Part shown: piece after piece, positions 1 to 10,911 of the stretch
How positions within the stretch are numbered: the stretch's first letter is position 1
How the letters are laid out: every line of letters begins with the position of its first letter
Source of the DNA: Ciborinia camelliae
Taxonomy: Eukaryota; Ascomycota; Leotiomycetes; Helotiales; Sclerotiniaceae
Assembly: GCA_025890175.1 (NCBI GenBank)
Contig: JANPYM010000011.1
Location: 2,088,299 to 2,152,298, forward strand
Direction: 5' to 3'
DNA length: 64,000 nucleotides
Notes under the pieces: model-generated
Told to the model about the DNA's origin: nothing
The model's input: only the letters and a program-made list of their open reading frames with translations
Database searches by the model: none
Made by a program: the position numbers and the translations under genes

Positions 1-520
1 CTTCGTCTTGCTCTTTCGCGCTCGAGATACCTTTTCCTGTTTGCTCATTGACTTGTGAGTGCCGAGAGGACTGCTCTGCGCTACTAGATCTGCAATGACG
101 TTGGTGTGATTGTCTCTCATTTGACATTGCCGAAGATCGAGGGATCGTGGAGTGAAAGATTTTTGCAAACAGCGAGATCGATTCTTCTGTAGTAATGTGA
201 CAAAATTAGCCATACTCTCAATAAATATATGATTACATACCTTTTTCGGTGTATCGCTCATTTCTCTTTGTCCTCTGCTCAGTCTTACGGATTGGTACTG
301 AAAGCTCATCATCCTCATCTTCGTCGGAGTCGAGACCAGGAGAAAGTTGTTGAATGTTCATCGAATTCTCTTGCCCCATTGAACGAGAGTCGACGCCAAC
401 TTCAAATTTACCTGTTGCAGGCAATGATGATCTGGGCGGAGCGGATTCTTGACGTGTTGACCTTTGATACTCGCCTTCTTGACGGAGATGGTCTCGTTTA
501 TTCGGACTTTCGTGGGTCAT
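1..520 (-). CDS. Hypothetical disordered protein, partial (C-terminal part beyond left edge)
   Basis: I do not recognise a family. The start is the ATG at 520-518, with an in-frame TAA five codons upstream. Exon 1 runs 520-241. An intron at 240-187 has donor GTATGT, a CTAAT branch-like site and acceptor TACAG. Exon 2 begins at 186 and stays open to base 1, so the gene continues off the window. About 155 residues are visible. They are polar and charged, with an acidic run (DSDEDEDDE) near residues 65-73 and Ser/Arg/Gln-rich sequence after it, and no domain, signal peptide or membrane segment. It diverges from the Hsp70-like gene at 860 across about 340 bp that must hold both promoters. The splice junction and frame are seen directly; function is unknown. 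Confidence 0.6.
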
Positions 521-859
521 TTTCAGTTGTACTTAGGTAGATACTTCTGAATGGAATATTGCGTCAAGTACCCCAAGGGAAAAGAAACATGACAAGGAGA
601 AGGTGAAATTTCGTATGCCTGCTTCGATTGGCCGCACTACTATCACTGGTTTTGGCGACACTTTGGCGCCTTGGCTTCATTGTCACGTGTTTATTTTGCC
701 CAAAACAAGTGAATGAAAGCCGGGACAACCCGCGACTGTAAGGTTATTTCCCTACTTCCCAATTCCTCATCTTTTCATAACATATAGCAACCTCTTATCA
801 ACTTCAAAAACTGACCACTATATTCTCAAATTCTGGTCTTTCTCTACCTTACCATCATC
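521..859. promoter_or_regulatory. Divergent intergenic promoter region
   Basis: This 339-bp gap separates the divergent starts of the left-edge gene and the Hsp70-like gene. It contains pyrimidine-rich stretches before the Hsp70-like ATG and no clear TATA box or heat-shock element array by eye. Confidence 0.4.
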
Positions 860-3079
860 ATGCCCACTACACTAGATCTCAAGTCCCTAAAAAAGGCTAT
901 GGATTCTGTAAATGGCCACAAGATAATCATAGGAATTGATTATGGTACAACCTTCTCAGGTATGCAAGTCAAATTTCGTGGTTTTCATCTTTAACATTAT
1001 TACAGGCGTTAGTTATGTGACCACGGATAAAACTGGCATAGAGGACATCACTATTATGTCTCCATGGCCTGGAGATCCTCATGTATCTTGGAAAACTCCC
1101 ACGAGAATCGCGTACAGTCGGGAAAATTCAAAACTGCAAAACAACAAATGGGGATTTGAAGTTAGCTCAAAGTTGATATCTTACTCATGGACCAAACTTC
1201 TGCTCGATAAGAACGCTGCTGTCAGGGCGCATGATGATCCATCACTTGCAGGCACGACAGGTTCTGGCATGCTTCAATTACCTAAATTTCGTGATGCGGC
1301 GGGCGTCTGCGAAGATTTTCTACATGAGGTATACAAACATGTATCAACCAAGTTGCGACAACAAATGACCGATCTGACCTTTGAAAACACTCCAATGGAA
1401 TGCTGGGTAACACTACCTGCTGTGTGGTCAGAAGAGGCGAAAGATGCTACATTGAAAGCTGCCAAGAATGCCGGATTTGGGAAGAGACCAGGTGACGAAA
1501 TTTACACGATTGCCGAGCCAGAAGCCGCAGCAATTGCAACGCTGAAGGAATTTGCCAAATCAGATGCAATGAATCCAATTTTGGTACGTGTGAATATATC
1601 TACACTCATGGCAGATTCTAACGACCCTAGTGTAATGAGAATATTTTAATTTGTGATTGTGGTGGGGGCACTATCGACATTACAACATATACCATTATCC
1701 AGGTGCAGCCATTTCTTACCTTTGACGAACTATGTGTTGGTGTTGGTAAGTCTTTCACACAATCAATCTACTTGAACTGGGTTTTGACTTTCTAAATAGG
1801 TGGAAAATGCGGGTCAACATACATCGATCGAAATCTTCATTCCCTCCTTTCCAATCGGTTCGGATCGGCATTCGATGATCTATCATATACTCAAAAGGGT
1901 CCAGGTAGCAGATTCATGGCAGCTTTCGAAATGTTGAAACGGGACTTTGGACGCAATGATGAGAAAGAAGTAGGGGAGCTGGGCCCTCTCAATCTTGATG
2001 TCCCCGACTCTGAGTATTTTGATGAGGAGGACCGACTTGTGTTGCTTACACAGTAAGTCCTTTGTCTGCAAAGGAGGCAATTTACTAATCAATTTCTAGC
2101 AAAGATATGCAAGCCCTTTTCGATCCCGTCATCGCGGAAATTACCAACTTGGTAAAACAGCAAGTGAAGGCGGCAAATGACACCAAGAAGGCGAAAATCA
2201 ACGTATGCTTCCATTTCCACATTGAACAGAATCAAAGAAGTCTTACTGATATTCGGCACGCATTAGCGTATCATCCTAGTCGGGGGTTTTGGTGAATCGC
2301 TATACCTCAATAAAAAGTTGAAGACGTGGTGCAGGCAAAACGGGAACATCACTTTGATATGCCCCTTGCACCCGTGAGCCGCGATCCACATGTCTCTTTG
2401 TTATGTTTCTATGCTAATTTACTGAAGCCAATCTGCTGTTGTTCGTGGAGCTGCCCTGCGTGGATTGGAAGGAATTGCGCCGCGGGTAAAGCACCTCCGC
2501 CGCCATTATGGTAGTGGCCGAGGTGACTTTTTTCGGGAAGGCATAGATCCAGAAGAACACTCTTTCATTGATTCGTGGGACAATAATAAGATGTGCCGTC
2601 ATAGAATTGGATGGTTGATTAACAAGGCAAGCCATTACTTCACCACCTCGTGTTATACGGGCTAACGAAAGCATGGTAGGGAAATGACATAACCAAGGGC
2701 ACCTCTAGAACTATCACTGTTTGCCGCGAGTATACACCTGGATTGAGTATGGTCTTTAAGGATTTCCTTTATGCGTCTCTAGCAGAACTGCCCCCCGAAT
2801 ATGATTTTGATCCTAGTATGTTGCTCAATCGATACAAACGAATTTAGTTAACATATTATAGGGGTCGAGAAAGTTGGAACCATCGTTTCAACCCTGGGTA
2901 AGAATCTTGATCTCAGTCAGTATGTCAGAGAGAAATACAATTCCAAACTCCAACGCATGGTGCGTAAAATTGACTATCAACAACAAATCATATTTGGTAA
3001 TAAGGGAGATAATCTTACGTTCAGGTGTCTTGTAGGCGGAAAGGAGATTGGCAAGTCAGTGATGAAATTTGATAATTGA
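860..3079 (+). CDS. Hsp70-like actin-fold ATPase (HSPA12-type fungal family)
   Basis: A nine-exon gene: 860-959, 1006-1583, 1631-1745, 1800-2052, 2100-2202, 2267-2373, 2428-2626, 2680-2815, 2862-3079. The product is about 602 residues. It carries the Hsp70/actin nucleotide-binding signatures: phosphate-1 loop GIDYGTTFSG at residues 25-34, phosphate-2 motif CDCGGGTIDIT, adenosine motif ILVGGFGES, and a late GWLINKGND followed by TVCREYTPGLS. The short, divergent C-terminus lacks a canonical substrate-binding domain and EEVD tail, as in the fungal HSPA12-like proteins, whose role is poorly defined. The acceptor of exon 3 could be 1630 (fits the family spacing) or 1639 (better branch-site distance); both keep the frame. 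The intron at 2627-2679 uses a GC donor. Presumably a cytosolic ATPase. Confidence 0.85.
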
Positions 3080-3767
3080 GGGCGGGCGTTGGGATTTTTA
3101 TCGGCAGTAGCTCCGTACTACAAAAACGTCGTCTCTTGCTTCTGCAAAGATTTCTTCTTCTTTCCTTTTTCCTATTTTCTAGAACAATGGGATTTGTATC
3201 CGGATTCCGGGTTTACACTTCCATCTCTTTCAAGATGACTACTTTCTTCAAACACAAACATGGGGGGTCAATAACTAGTACTGCTATTACTTTTACAAAA
3301 TGAAAAAAGATTTACAATGAATGTGGTATCTCCTGAGATGATGAATGTTTCAAATCCAGCCAGCGAACCTGTACCATTTCTAGATTCGCCATCTGCGGAA
3401 AAGAGGCAATCGATCTTAGCAGGTAGTAATGAAGACCCAGGTGTCTCAAACCTTAAAATCCCAGCCCGTGAAAGAAAAGCTAAAAGCCAGCCAGCAGAGA
3501 CACCAGAAAAGATAATGAAGTTATCCCTAACACACATCCCCAGCCCTACAATCCAACTCCAAACTCCAAATAGCAAACATCAAGGTATTTTCTACTATAG
3601 TCCATGCGCCGGATTCCATATCAGAGCCGCCTCATATAAATAAGTCTCGTCCCTTCTCCACAAGGTAGACTTTTTACCCCACCACCCCACCTCGCTAACA
3701 AACTCTGCCCCCCAACAAACATACTTTATAAATTCAAACAAACCCGCCATCTCAACAATAACATCAA
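3080..3767. other. Intergenic, Hsp70-like 3' region; weak small ORF
   Basis: This is the 3' flank of the Hsp70-like gene. A plus-strand ORF at 3317-3643 (108 codons, polar, Pro/Ser/Lys-rich) could encode a small disordered protein, but nothing beyond its openness supports it. The rest looks non-coding. Confidence 0.3.
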
Positions 3768-3871
3768 GCGTTTGTGGTTTAGTGGTAAAATCCATCGTTG
3801 CCATTTGAGGAGATTCATCCATCTCTTCAATCAACGTCGATGGGCCCCGTGTTCGATTCACGGCGATCGCA
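3768..3871 (+). tRNA. tRNA-Gly (anticodon GCC), intron-containing
   Basis: A cloverleaf folds from GCGTTTG (acceptor, 3768-3774) through the D arm, anticodon stem CATCG (3793-3797), loop TTGCCA with anticodon GCC at 3800-3802, then an intron of about 33 nt (3804-3836) after position 37. The 3' half has CGATG (3838-3842), T stem CCGTG with loop TTCGATT and CACGG, and acceptor CGATCGC plus discriminator A at 3871. The mature length is 71 nt, normal for tRNA-Gly. One oddity is a U-U mismatch at acceptor pair 4:69. TTTT follows immediately (3872-3875) as a Pol III stop. The antisense ORFs across it are spurious. Confidence 0.85.
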
Positions 3872-3875
3872 TTTT
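3872..3875 (+). terminator. Pol III T-tract after tRNA-Gly
   Basis: A run of four T starts directly after the discriminator base; a second longer T-rich tract begins about 20 bp downstream. Confidence 0.6.
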
Positions 3876-5920
3876 GACGCGTTTGCGCGGATTTCTTTTT
3901 TGTTTTTGGATGTAATGGAGACGTTCGATTCTTGGCGAGTGTAGGTTTTCTTTTTGGAGGGAGGGACTTTTTGGGCTGGGGGGAGGGAGGAGAAGATATC
4001 TTTATCATTCAGCTGCATCACTATCTCTGGAAAAAAGATGATGAATGACTCGCAGTTTCAATCTACGGCAAGATTCGTGTGGTCTCAGGGTCTGCTTTAG
4101 TAATTGGTAGAAATCTAAATCTAAACTAAACCTCTTTTATTCATTTGATTTTGGTTGAATCAAAGAGAGGCTGTTGGTTGTGCACTGCAATGAAGTTAGT
4201 TATAACGTAGCAGAATTAGCGTTAGAAAAGCCTTCTTCTTTCTACGATATGTATGATTTTGAAGTTGGTTATATATTCTTTTCCTCTCTACTAGCCAACC
4301 AAACTAATTGGGAAATGTGAAAATGAATAGGCTGAATGGAATCGAATCGAGAATTTTAGATGGTTAGGTTGTTTATGATGTGATGTGCCTTTTAGGTATA
4401 ATTACCGTTGTAGGTGTAAGGAATGAATGATTGAATGAGTAGGATATTGAATGTTATTGTGTTGAATACTATACTATACTACTATTCATCTCGCTGAATT
4501 CTGGGGGAAATGCGAATGGGTATATGATGGATATGATATATTATAAAAAGTAAAGTGTTTGGAAATAGGTGATTTATCTTATCTTCATTCATCTTCTTGC
4601 AAGTCTGGGATTTCTTTTTATATTCCCTTTTATTCATTCATCCATTCATTTCATTTCCTGGACAAAAATATAAAATTGAGAAATGTTCAGATATCTTATA
4701 TTCCATCTCGAATATTCAAACATATTGGATGGATAAGGTTAATATAAGATTTTGGTAGCTACAGTATTGTATCTCATCCTCGTCTCGCCTCAAAAATTAT
4801 TAACTTGACTCCTGTACTACTCTCCCTTCCCCTCTCATAAAAATGGTGAGCTGGTACTAGTACTACTAAGTACTAATTTCCAAGTCTAGCAACCCACCCA
4901 CTGGCTACAAATAAGTAAGTGAGTGAGTGAGTCGTTACTATAATGACAAGATCTCACCTGCACTTTCGAAAAGAAGGAAAAATAAATGTGAAGAAATATC
5001 ACCATTATTATTATGCTTATTGCTCATTGCTCAACCATCAAAATATTCCAGGAGACTTACTTAATTAACTACCAAACTAGCTAATAAAGGGTCTGGAATC
5101 AAAATCAAAATCAAAATCAAAATCATCATTCACGAATATGAAAAGGGAAGAGAAGAGAAGAGAAGACGCGATGAGTCCTCGAGTGCAATAGATAGAGGTG
5201 TTCTTTGATAGAATCATGATGGGATTGTGTAGAATAAGATGGTATAAACATATCCCAAAACCCAACCGGCCATCATCAATCTCTATAAAATCCACATATA
5301 ATCTCAAAACAAAACAAAACAAAACAAAACATTCAGTCCCTCCCCTCCCTTCTCCTCATCCCTCATCCCCCCTCCCCCATCCCCTCTCCCGCCTACCCCC
5401 CATATATAAACACTCAAGTTAACTTTCGCAATATACGATATGCGATGCATACTCCTACTAGGGCATTCCTACTAGGACATTCATATTCCTACTAGGAGAG
5501 AAAGCTTCCGATTCCGATTCCGATATCTACTTGAATACCACTTAAATACCTACCACGCAGGTATCTCTAGCTCTAGCTCTAGCTCTAGGAGTATTAACTT
5601 AATTGCATATCTGTATGATTTCCGAGTAAAAGTCAAGTTTGGATGGATACTGGATTGGTGTGAAGTTTGAAGTTCAGACCTAGGTAGGTATTCGTTGAGC
5701 TGAATTGCACTGAAATTTAGATATGAGATGGGATGGGATGAGAGAAGAAATGTTGTAACCTTTCGATGATGATTTTATATCGCTCCTGAATCAGATGAGA
5801 CGCGGCTAGTTGATGTGTTTCGTATAAAAGTCCCGAGGTCTGTATACATACCTATTCCAATCCCAATCCCAACTCCGTTTCCATGCAGAGGCTTCTGCTT
5901 GCTCTACATCTTTACCTTAA
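3876..5920. other. Intergenic, AT-rich with simple repeats
   Basis: No gene is seen. The stretch holds short repeats: TCAAAA units near 5097-5125, AACAA units near 5306-5330, a C/T-rich tract near 5337-5400, GATTCC units near 5509-5525 and CTAGCT units near 5568-5588. Short ORFs here are low-complexity. Confidence 0.6.
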
Positions 5921-6822
5921 TTACAACTTACTACCCACCAAACTTCCCCCATCCAACGCAATAATCGCCCCATTAACATAACTACCCGCCCTACTACCCA
6001 AAAACAAGCAAGCGCCCGCCACATCCTCCTTCCTCCCAATCCTCCCCAACGGAATCCCACTCACAATCTGATCCTTATGTTTCTCCAGCGTAGCCGCCAT
6101 CATCTTACTCTCAAACGGACCACAAGCCAAGACATTACTCGTGATATTTCGCTTCCCCAAATGATTCGCCAGCACGCGACTTAATTGATGCAAACCCGCT
6201 TTACTGGCCGAATACGAAAAGGTCTCGAGAGACGGGACGCGGATTCCATCCACGGATCCAATGTTGATGATGCTTGCTGGTTCCGAGGGCGTCGATGCGG
6301 CTTCCAAGAGAGGCGTGAGAGCTTGGGTGAGAGTAAAGACTCTGGTGAGATTGAGAGTTAAAACTCTCGTCCAAGCGGCATCGGGGAATTCGGCATACGG
6401 AGCCCCCCAATTACTCCCCGAGTTGTTGACCAAGACATGTAATTTCTTCTCTCTCTTTTTCAATTCATCCACCATGCGTTTGCAATCCTCGAGTTTGTAG
6501 AAATCGGCTGGGATGGCGTGGGCAGAACCTTTACCTGTGAGAAAGAGGGGTTAGCTTCATGGATCAACATTGGAAAGACAGAGAGTTGAGGTACCCAGTG
6601 CGTTCAATTCCTTGCATGCTTCTTCGCAGGCTTTCACATCGCGGGATGAGATGTAGACTTTGGCTCCATTGGTGACAAAACCTTCGGATATCATTCGTCC
6701 TATTCCCTTTGCACCACCGGTAACAAGTACCACTTTATCCTGTTAATTTCATTAGTTTATGAATTGCTCATGGATACCATTTGGTCGCCTACCTTAACAT
6801 TGAAGAGATTTTGCGCGTCCAT
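5921..6822 (-). CDS. SDR-family NAD(P)H-dependent oxidoreductase (RhlG-like ketoacyl reductase type)
   Basis: Three exons on the minus strand: 6822-6793, 6739-6595 and 6534-5921, giving 262 residues. It is a classical short-chain dehydrogenase: cofactor loop TGGAKGIG at residues 17-24, NNSG at 95-98, catalytic Ser152, Tyr166 and Lys170 in YSASK, and a C-terminal GAIIALDGG motif. The overall pattern resembles 3-oxoacyl-reductases of the RhlG/FabG group, so NADPH-dependent reduction of a keto group is likely; the substrate cannot be told from sequence. No signal peptide is visible, so it is probably cytosolic. Introns have GTAGGC and GTACCT donors and clean CAG acceptors. It diverges from the methyltransferase gene at 7140 and may share a promoter region with it, which is weak evidence for co-regulation. 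Confidence 0.88.
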
Positions 6823-7139
6823 GATTAGTATTCGAAGATTGCAAATGTTTTTGTTGGATAGATAGTATAGTTGAAATAAGTTGAAATGAGTTGAAGTTGA
6901 AATCAAATGATTATCCGGGGTTTCATGAACCTCGGCTTGATTACTTGCCAAGAACAGGGGTGAGGTTGATTAGCGCCACAACTGCCACAACTGCCCCACC
7001 AGCCCACCTAAGGTCACACGGGTATCTGATCTCTACCAAGGTACTTGCTCCTTGTCTTTCTGAATATTTGTCATATTTCATCTAATCGACAGGAAGAGCC
7101 ATCAACAATAAAATTCAAGGCCGCAAAAGATACTTAAAC
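6823..7139. promoter_or_regulatory. Divergent promoter region between SDR and methyltransferase genes
   Basis: A 317-bp gap between two divergent starts. A pair of CAACTGCC copies lies near 6977-6995. No TATA box is evident. Confidence 0.4.
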
Positions 7140-8078
7140 ATGACTTCAAATATCAGTTTGTCCGGTCAGTCAAGAAGTCCTTCCAAGAAATATCAAAATG
7201 GTACTGAAGAACCTGATATAGATATGCGGGCTCGCCTTCAAGCTCAATTTCAAGGTCAAGATCCATCTGAACATGGCGAGAAGTGGGATCAGCTTTGGAA
7301 AGACAAGATTACTCCATGGGATAATGAATCACCTAATCCAGCACTCATTGACATCCTAAATGACCGAGAAGATCTTACGCCGAAGAAGACTGATGGTTCA
7401 AGGAAAAAAGCTTTAGTTGCAGGGTGTGGAAAGGGATATGATGTCTTGCTGTTGAGTGCCATGGGTTTTGATGCTTATGGGCTTGATATTTCTGAGACGG
7501 GACTTCAGGGTGCTAAGGATACTGAAAAAGAGAAAGATGGAAAGGGTTTGTATGAAACGAAGGAAGGGGTTGAGAAAGGAAAAGTTACCTGGATATTTGG
7601 AGACTTCTTCAAAGAGGATTTCTTGGCAAACGTCGTGGGAGAGAAAAGTTTTGATTTGATCTATGATTACACGGTATGTGACTGTTCAAATGTATCAGAA
7701 TCAAGATTACTAAATCTTGAAATAAAGTTTGGCTGTGCATTGCCTCCTATCTTAAGGCCCGCATGGTCCAAACGATATCATGAGCTTTTATCTCCAGAAG
7801 GAAGACTTATCTGTCTTGAGTATCCTACTACTAAACCTCCTTCAATTGAAGGTCCACCATGGGCCATGCCTCCAAGAATTTATGAAGGTCATTTGTCACG
7901 CCCGGGTGAAGTATTGCCATATACTGAGGAAGGATGTGAGCTAGAAGTTGAGAAACTTGGCCCACCACACGAAAATGGCCTTCAGCGTATCGCACACTTT
8001 CATCCCAAGAGAACTAATAGGGGTGGGTACGATGCAGATGGTAATGTAAATGATTGGATCGGTGTTTGGTCGCATTAA
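7140..8078 (+). CDS. TPMT-family (thiol/thiocyanate-type) SAM-dependent methyltransferase
   Basis: Two exons, 7140-7673 and 7728-8078, encode 294 residues. The N-terminal part has the TPMT-family WDxLW and TPWD features (around residues 49-62), then the SAM-binding motif AGCGKGYDV at 94-102 and the acidic end of strand 2 (YGLDIS). The stretch ending YDYT, joined across the intron to FGCALPP, matches the usual family sequence FxCALxP, which fixes the intron at 7674-7727 (GTATGT donor, TACTAA branch site, AAG acceptor). The intron is 54 nt with no stop, so reading through it also leaves an open frame. Family members methylate thiols, halides or thiocyanate; which applies here is unknown. Likely cytosolic. 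Its 3' end converges on the OTU gene, with only 58 bp between stop codons. Confidence 0.88.
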   Translation: MTSNISLSGQSRSPSKKYQNGTEEPDIDMRARLQAQFQGQDPSEHGEKWDQLWKDKITPWDNESPNPALIDILNDREDLTPKKTDGSRKKALVAGCGKGYDVLLLSAMGFDAYGLDISETGLQGAKDTEKEKDGKGLYETKEGVEKGKVTWIFGDFFKEDFLANVVGEKSFDLIYDYTVCDCSNVSESRLLNLEIKFGCALPPILRPAWSKRYHELLSPEGRLICLEYPTTKPPSIEGPPWAMPPRIYEGHLSRPGEVLPYTEEGCELEVEKLGPPHENGLQRIAHFHPKRTNRGGYDADGNVNDWIGVWSH

Positions 8079-8136
8079 ATAGTTCCGCCTAATAATTAGA
8101 ATGGGGACTGACTCGTACTTGCGGTATTTGTGTCCT

Positions 8137-9051
8137 TTACGGTGCTTTTCGAAGTGAGTTATAATGTTCGCCCAATCCAAATCCGTGTCGATAGTATGCC
8201 AGATAAATCGTCTCTGGTTTATTCTCAGTCCCAGGCTCAATCTTCTGGGCTGCTCCATTTTGTAATACACAAATCTCGACATTGTATGATTTTGCCAAAG
8301 CAAGAAGTTCCAAATGTCCACCCCATTCTGCAGTATCCCTAATTTTGTGGATATAATGCTCGAGAGGTTCGTCTAGAAATGGAACAAAATCGTCCGGGTG
8401 TCCTTCGATATATCTTGCGGCTGCTTTGCGGATCACTTTGTAGCGTTGATCATCCTTCAATCCTTCTGCCTCAGGTCCAAGAGGTATACCGGCTTGGGAT
8501 AGTTGATCGGCAATCGCAGAAAAGAGACAATGCCCATCTGGTCGGATTTGTTTCTCCTGTAAATTTCTCGAGGTAAACTCCTCTTGCATTCTCTTCCTTT
8601 CTACTTCTTTTTCATCTGGCATATTCGCAGCCTCTTTCCTAGCTTCCTCCACAGCAGCTTCTTGTTCCGCTGCTCTTCGTGCAAGCCTTTCTTTCTGTCG
8701 ATTACGTTTCTTAGGCTGTCCAGCCTCAGATTCTGCCGTTTCCGCTATCGAAGATTTCTCTAATGAATCGGTGATATTATTGACTCCATTTGTATCAATC
8801 GCATCGGCTGAAGTTTCTGAAGTTTCCTCATCAAGCTCTGGAACATCATCAATATCCGGGACAGCATCTCCATCCAGCGACGCTATTTCTAGAGCTTGTC
8901 GTTCTTTTAATTGTCTTTCCAATTCTTCGCATTCATTGTTAACACCCTTGCGAGTCTTCTTCGATGCCCCTTTCTTCTTTTGTGTTATGCGCCCTTGCAG
9001 ATCCTTTTGCTCTTTGCGATGACGACTTTGCATTTCTTCAAAGCTCTCCAT
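8137..9051 (-). CDS. OTU-domain cysteine protease (OTUD6/Otu2-like deubiquitinase)
   Basis: A single-exon gene of 304 residues. The N-terminal half is a highly charged coiled-coil-like region (to about residue 165), with an acidic patch near 60-75 and a Lys/Arg-rich helix near 113-145. The OTU catalytic domain follows, with the signature RPDGHCLFSAIADQL: Asp172 and the nucleophile Cys175. The catalytic His296 lies in GLGEHYNSL near the C-terminus. The order of a charged helical N-terminus and a C-terminal OTU domain matches the OTUD6B/yeast Otu2 group, which are ubiquitin hydrolases linked to translation and ribosomes. Length is typical. All catalytic residues are present, so it should be active. 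Confidence 0.9.
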   Translation of the reverse strand: MESFEEMQSRHRKEQKDLQGRITQKKKGASKKTRKGVNNECEELERQLKERQALEIASLDGDAVPDIDDVPELDEETSETSADAIDTNGVNNITDSLEKSSIAETAESEAGQPKKRNRQKERLARRAAEQEAAVEEARKEAANMPDEKEVERKRMQEEFTSRNLQEKQIRPDGHCLFSAIADQLSQAGIPLGPEAEGLKDDQRYKVIRKAAARYIEGHPDDFVPFLDEPLEHYIHKIRDTAEWGGHLELLALAKSYNVEICVLQNGAAQKIEPGTENKPETIYLAYYRHGFGLGEHYNSLRKAP

Positions 9052-10495
9052 TTTGATTTCGAGTTTTGGAATCTAGTTGTGAGTGTTATGTTGTATGTAG
9101 TGGGGTGAAAGTGAGGGGGAGATCTTGTAAAGGAAGAACAAGCTGACCAGAGCTATATTACACCGCTTTTTGGGCAGAATATGAAAGTTTGGGATTTGAC
9201 ATGCCGGGAATAAAACTCAGAAAGTGCTTTTATTCCCAGTCGATGGAAATTCAATAATTTTGTCCCAATTGGGAAGGATTCAGGAACTGAAAAAGTGAAC
9301 AGTTTTTCAGATATGCAACAAAACGAAGTTTGGCACGTGTTTTGGTATCTCTCACCGCTTCCTGGCAGAATGGCTTAGTTAGCAGGGCTGGTCTCTACTT
9401 GTGTTACATTGGTATGATTTAAGAGATACCTACCTCCCGAGTACTTAAATCATATAACAAAAGTCAAGGAGTCCGATTACTGAAAACTGATTGTGCTTGA
9501 AGGTAGACTTGGAATTTCAACAAGCATCAATCGCACTGCTATCGCTCAAAGCTTTTCTTTCATTGGCGACTGCTTATGATAGTTGAGGCACAGCATTTTG
9601 AAGCGTGGTAGAGGACTCGATATTTCCAACATACTTCTTAGAGCCCGTTCGGCGTCCACCTCGCGCAGCTCGCGAATTTACCACCTGCAGTTGGCTCACT
9701 TATTTGCCTGCCTGCTCGCAGAGTTGATGCCTCAAATAGTAAGGGCTGGAGGTACCGGAGGGTGATGCGATGACTGGTATACTTGGCAATTCAGCCTCAT
9801 CTTGATTACGAGCACGTTGTCAAACTTTTTTATGCTCAAAGCATTTTGATCTAACCGAAACCCCCCCCACAAAGTTGTTCGTGGCACAGTTTATGGCTGA
9901 TCGATCCAGACCCGGATCCCATTAAAATGGTCAATACTTGCCAGTTCTTTGCTTTAAAGCATGCCAGGTTAAATTTTTGGTTCGTATGTCAATCATGTTA
10001 TCAATTAGTACTGCTACTGCTGCCGAGCCAGTCTCATACCTCAAGTCAACGTGGTCTAGTTCTATTGCTTTTATTATTTTATGTTGATTTTTTGTTGGAG
10101 CTCGCTTCCTAAGCAAACTATCCAGTAAATTTAGTGTGAGTGCCGATGACGTACGGATACGATTTTACTATTTTTCGTTCCCGGCTTCTCTCATATGATT
10201 TCTCAACCGGAGATATTCTCCATCTTGGTAGTTGAAACCTTCTTTGGTACCTAGGGAAATACTGATCTCCATTGTTTAGTGGTGGGTTCTTGTGGGCTAT
10301 CTATTCTTGGCACAAATAGTGCTGCAGTTGCAAGGTCAGGTTTGTGTCTAACATTAAAACATATGGTCAATTGACATCGTTGCAGCTATTAAAGTTGCAA
10401 TATCCAAAGATGGGTTGGCTATTGCCGGATACCTTCATGTAAGACCATTTGATATTCATGTTCAAAATCCGACAGAGGCTGATTGGTGGGGGATA
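9052..10495. other. Intergenic, possible remnant exons near 10270-10445
   Basis: Mostly non-coding. Around 10270-10345 and 10386-10443 two short open segments bounded by splice-like signals read as hydrophobic peptide (the second contains DGLAIAGYLHV). These could be the amino-terminal remains of the rhodopsin-domain pseudogene on the far side of the inverted-repeat element, but the match is weak. Confidence 0.3.
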
Positions 10496-10907
10496 TGGTC
10501 CACCCCATTCATCAATCCGACCTATTAACTAATAGGACCACCTTATTGATTAATGGGACCCCTTTACCTGAACGGAGCGCTTGATTAATTAATGGGCTTT
10601 ATTATTTAAAAATTGAATTTTAAAAAATAAAAAAGTTCGATTAAAAATATTTTAATACTTTTTTATATAAAAAATTAATTAATATTAATCGATTTTAATT
10701 GATTTTAATTTTATTATTGTTTTTTTTAATTAATTAATTAAGGTTTCGTTAATTAATAAATATCAATTAATCAATAAGCTTTTTTATTGATTAATAGATC
10801 ACTTTATTAGTTAATCGGGCGTTTCGTTTGGGTAAGGGGTTCTTATTAGGTAGTCAATGGGGTGGTCCGATTAGTTAATGGGCTGGATTGATGAACGGGG
10901 TAGACCA
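10496..10907. mobile_element. MITE-like inverted-repeat element, 412 bp, 4-bp GATA target duplication
   Basis: The two ends are inverted copies: the left end begins TGGTCCACCCC (10496) and the right end finishes GGGGTAGACCA (10907). Similarity between the arms continues inward for at least 50 bp, with most differences being C/T or G/A transitions. GATA flanks both sides (10492-10495 and 10908-10911), as expected for a 4-bp target-site duplication. The interior is very AT-rich, rich in TTAATTAAT words, and has no coding capacity. This is the structure of a non-autonomous DNA transposon (MITE or foldback element); the superfamily is not identified. Confidence 0.75.
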
Positions 10908-10911
10908 GATA

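Noticed and set aside
3595..4021. Minus-strand ORFs of 137 and 64 codons
   Set aside because: They run antisense through the tRNA-Gly gene; the apparent conserved peptide is the tRNA sequence read backwards.
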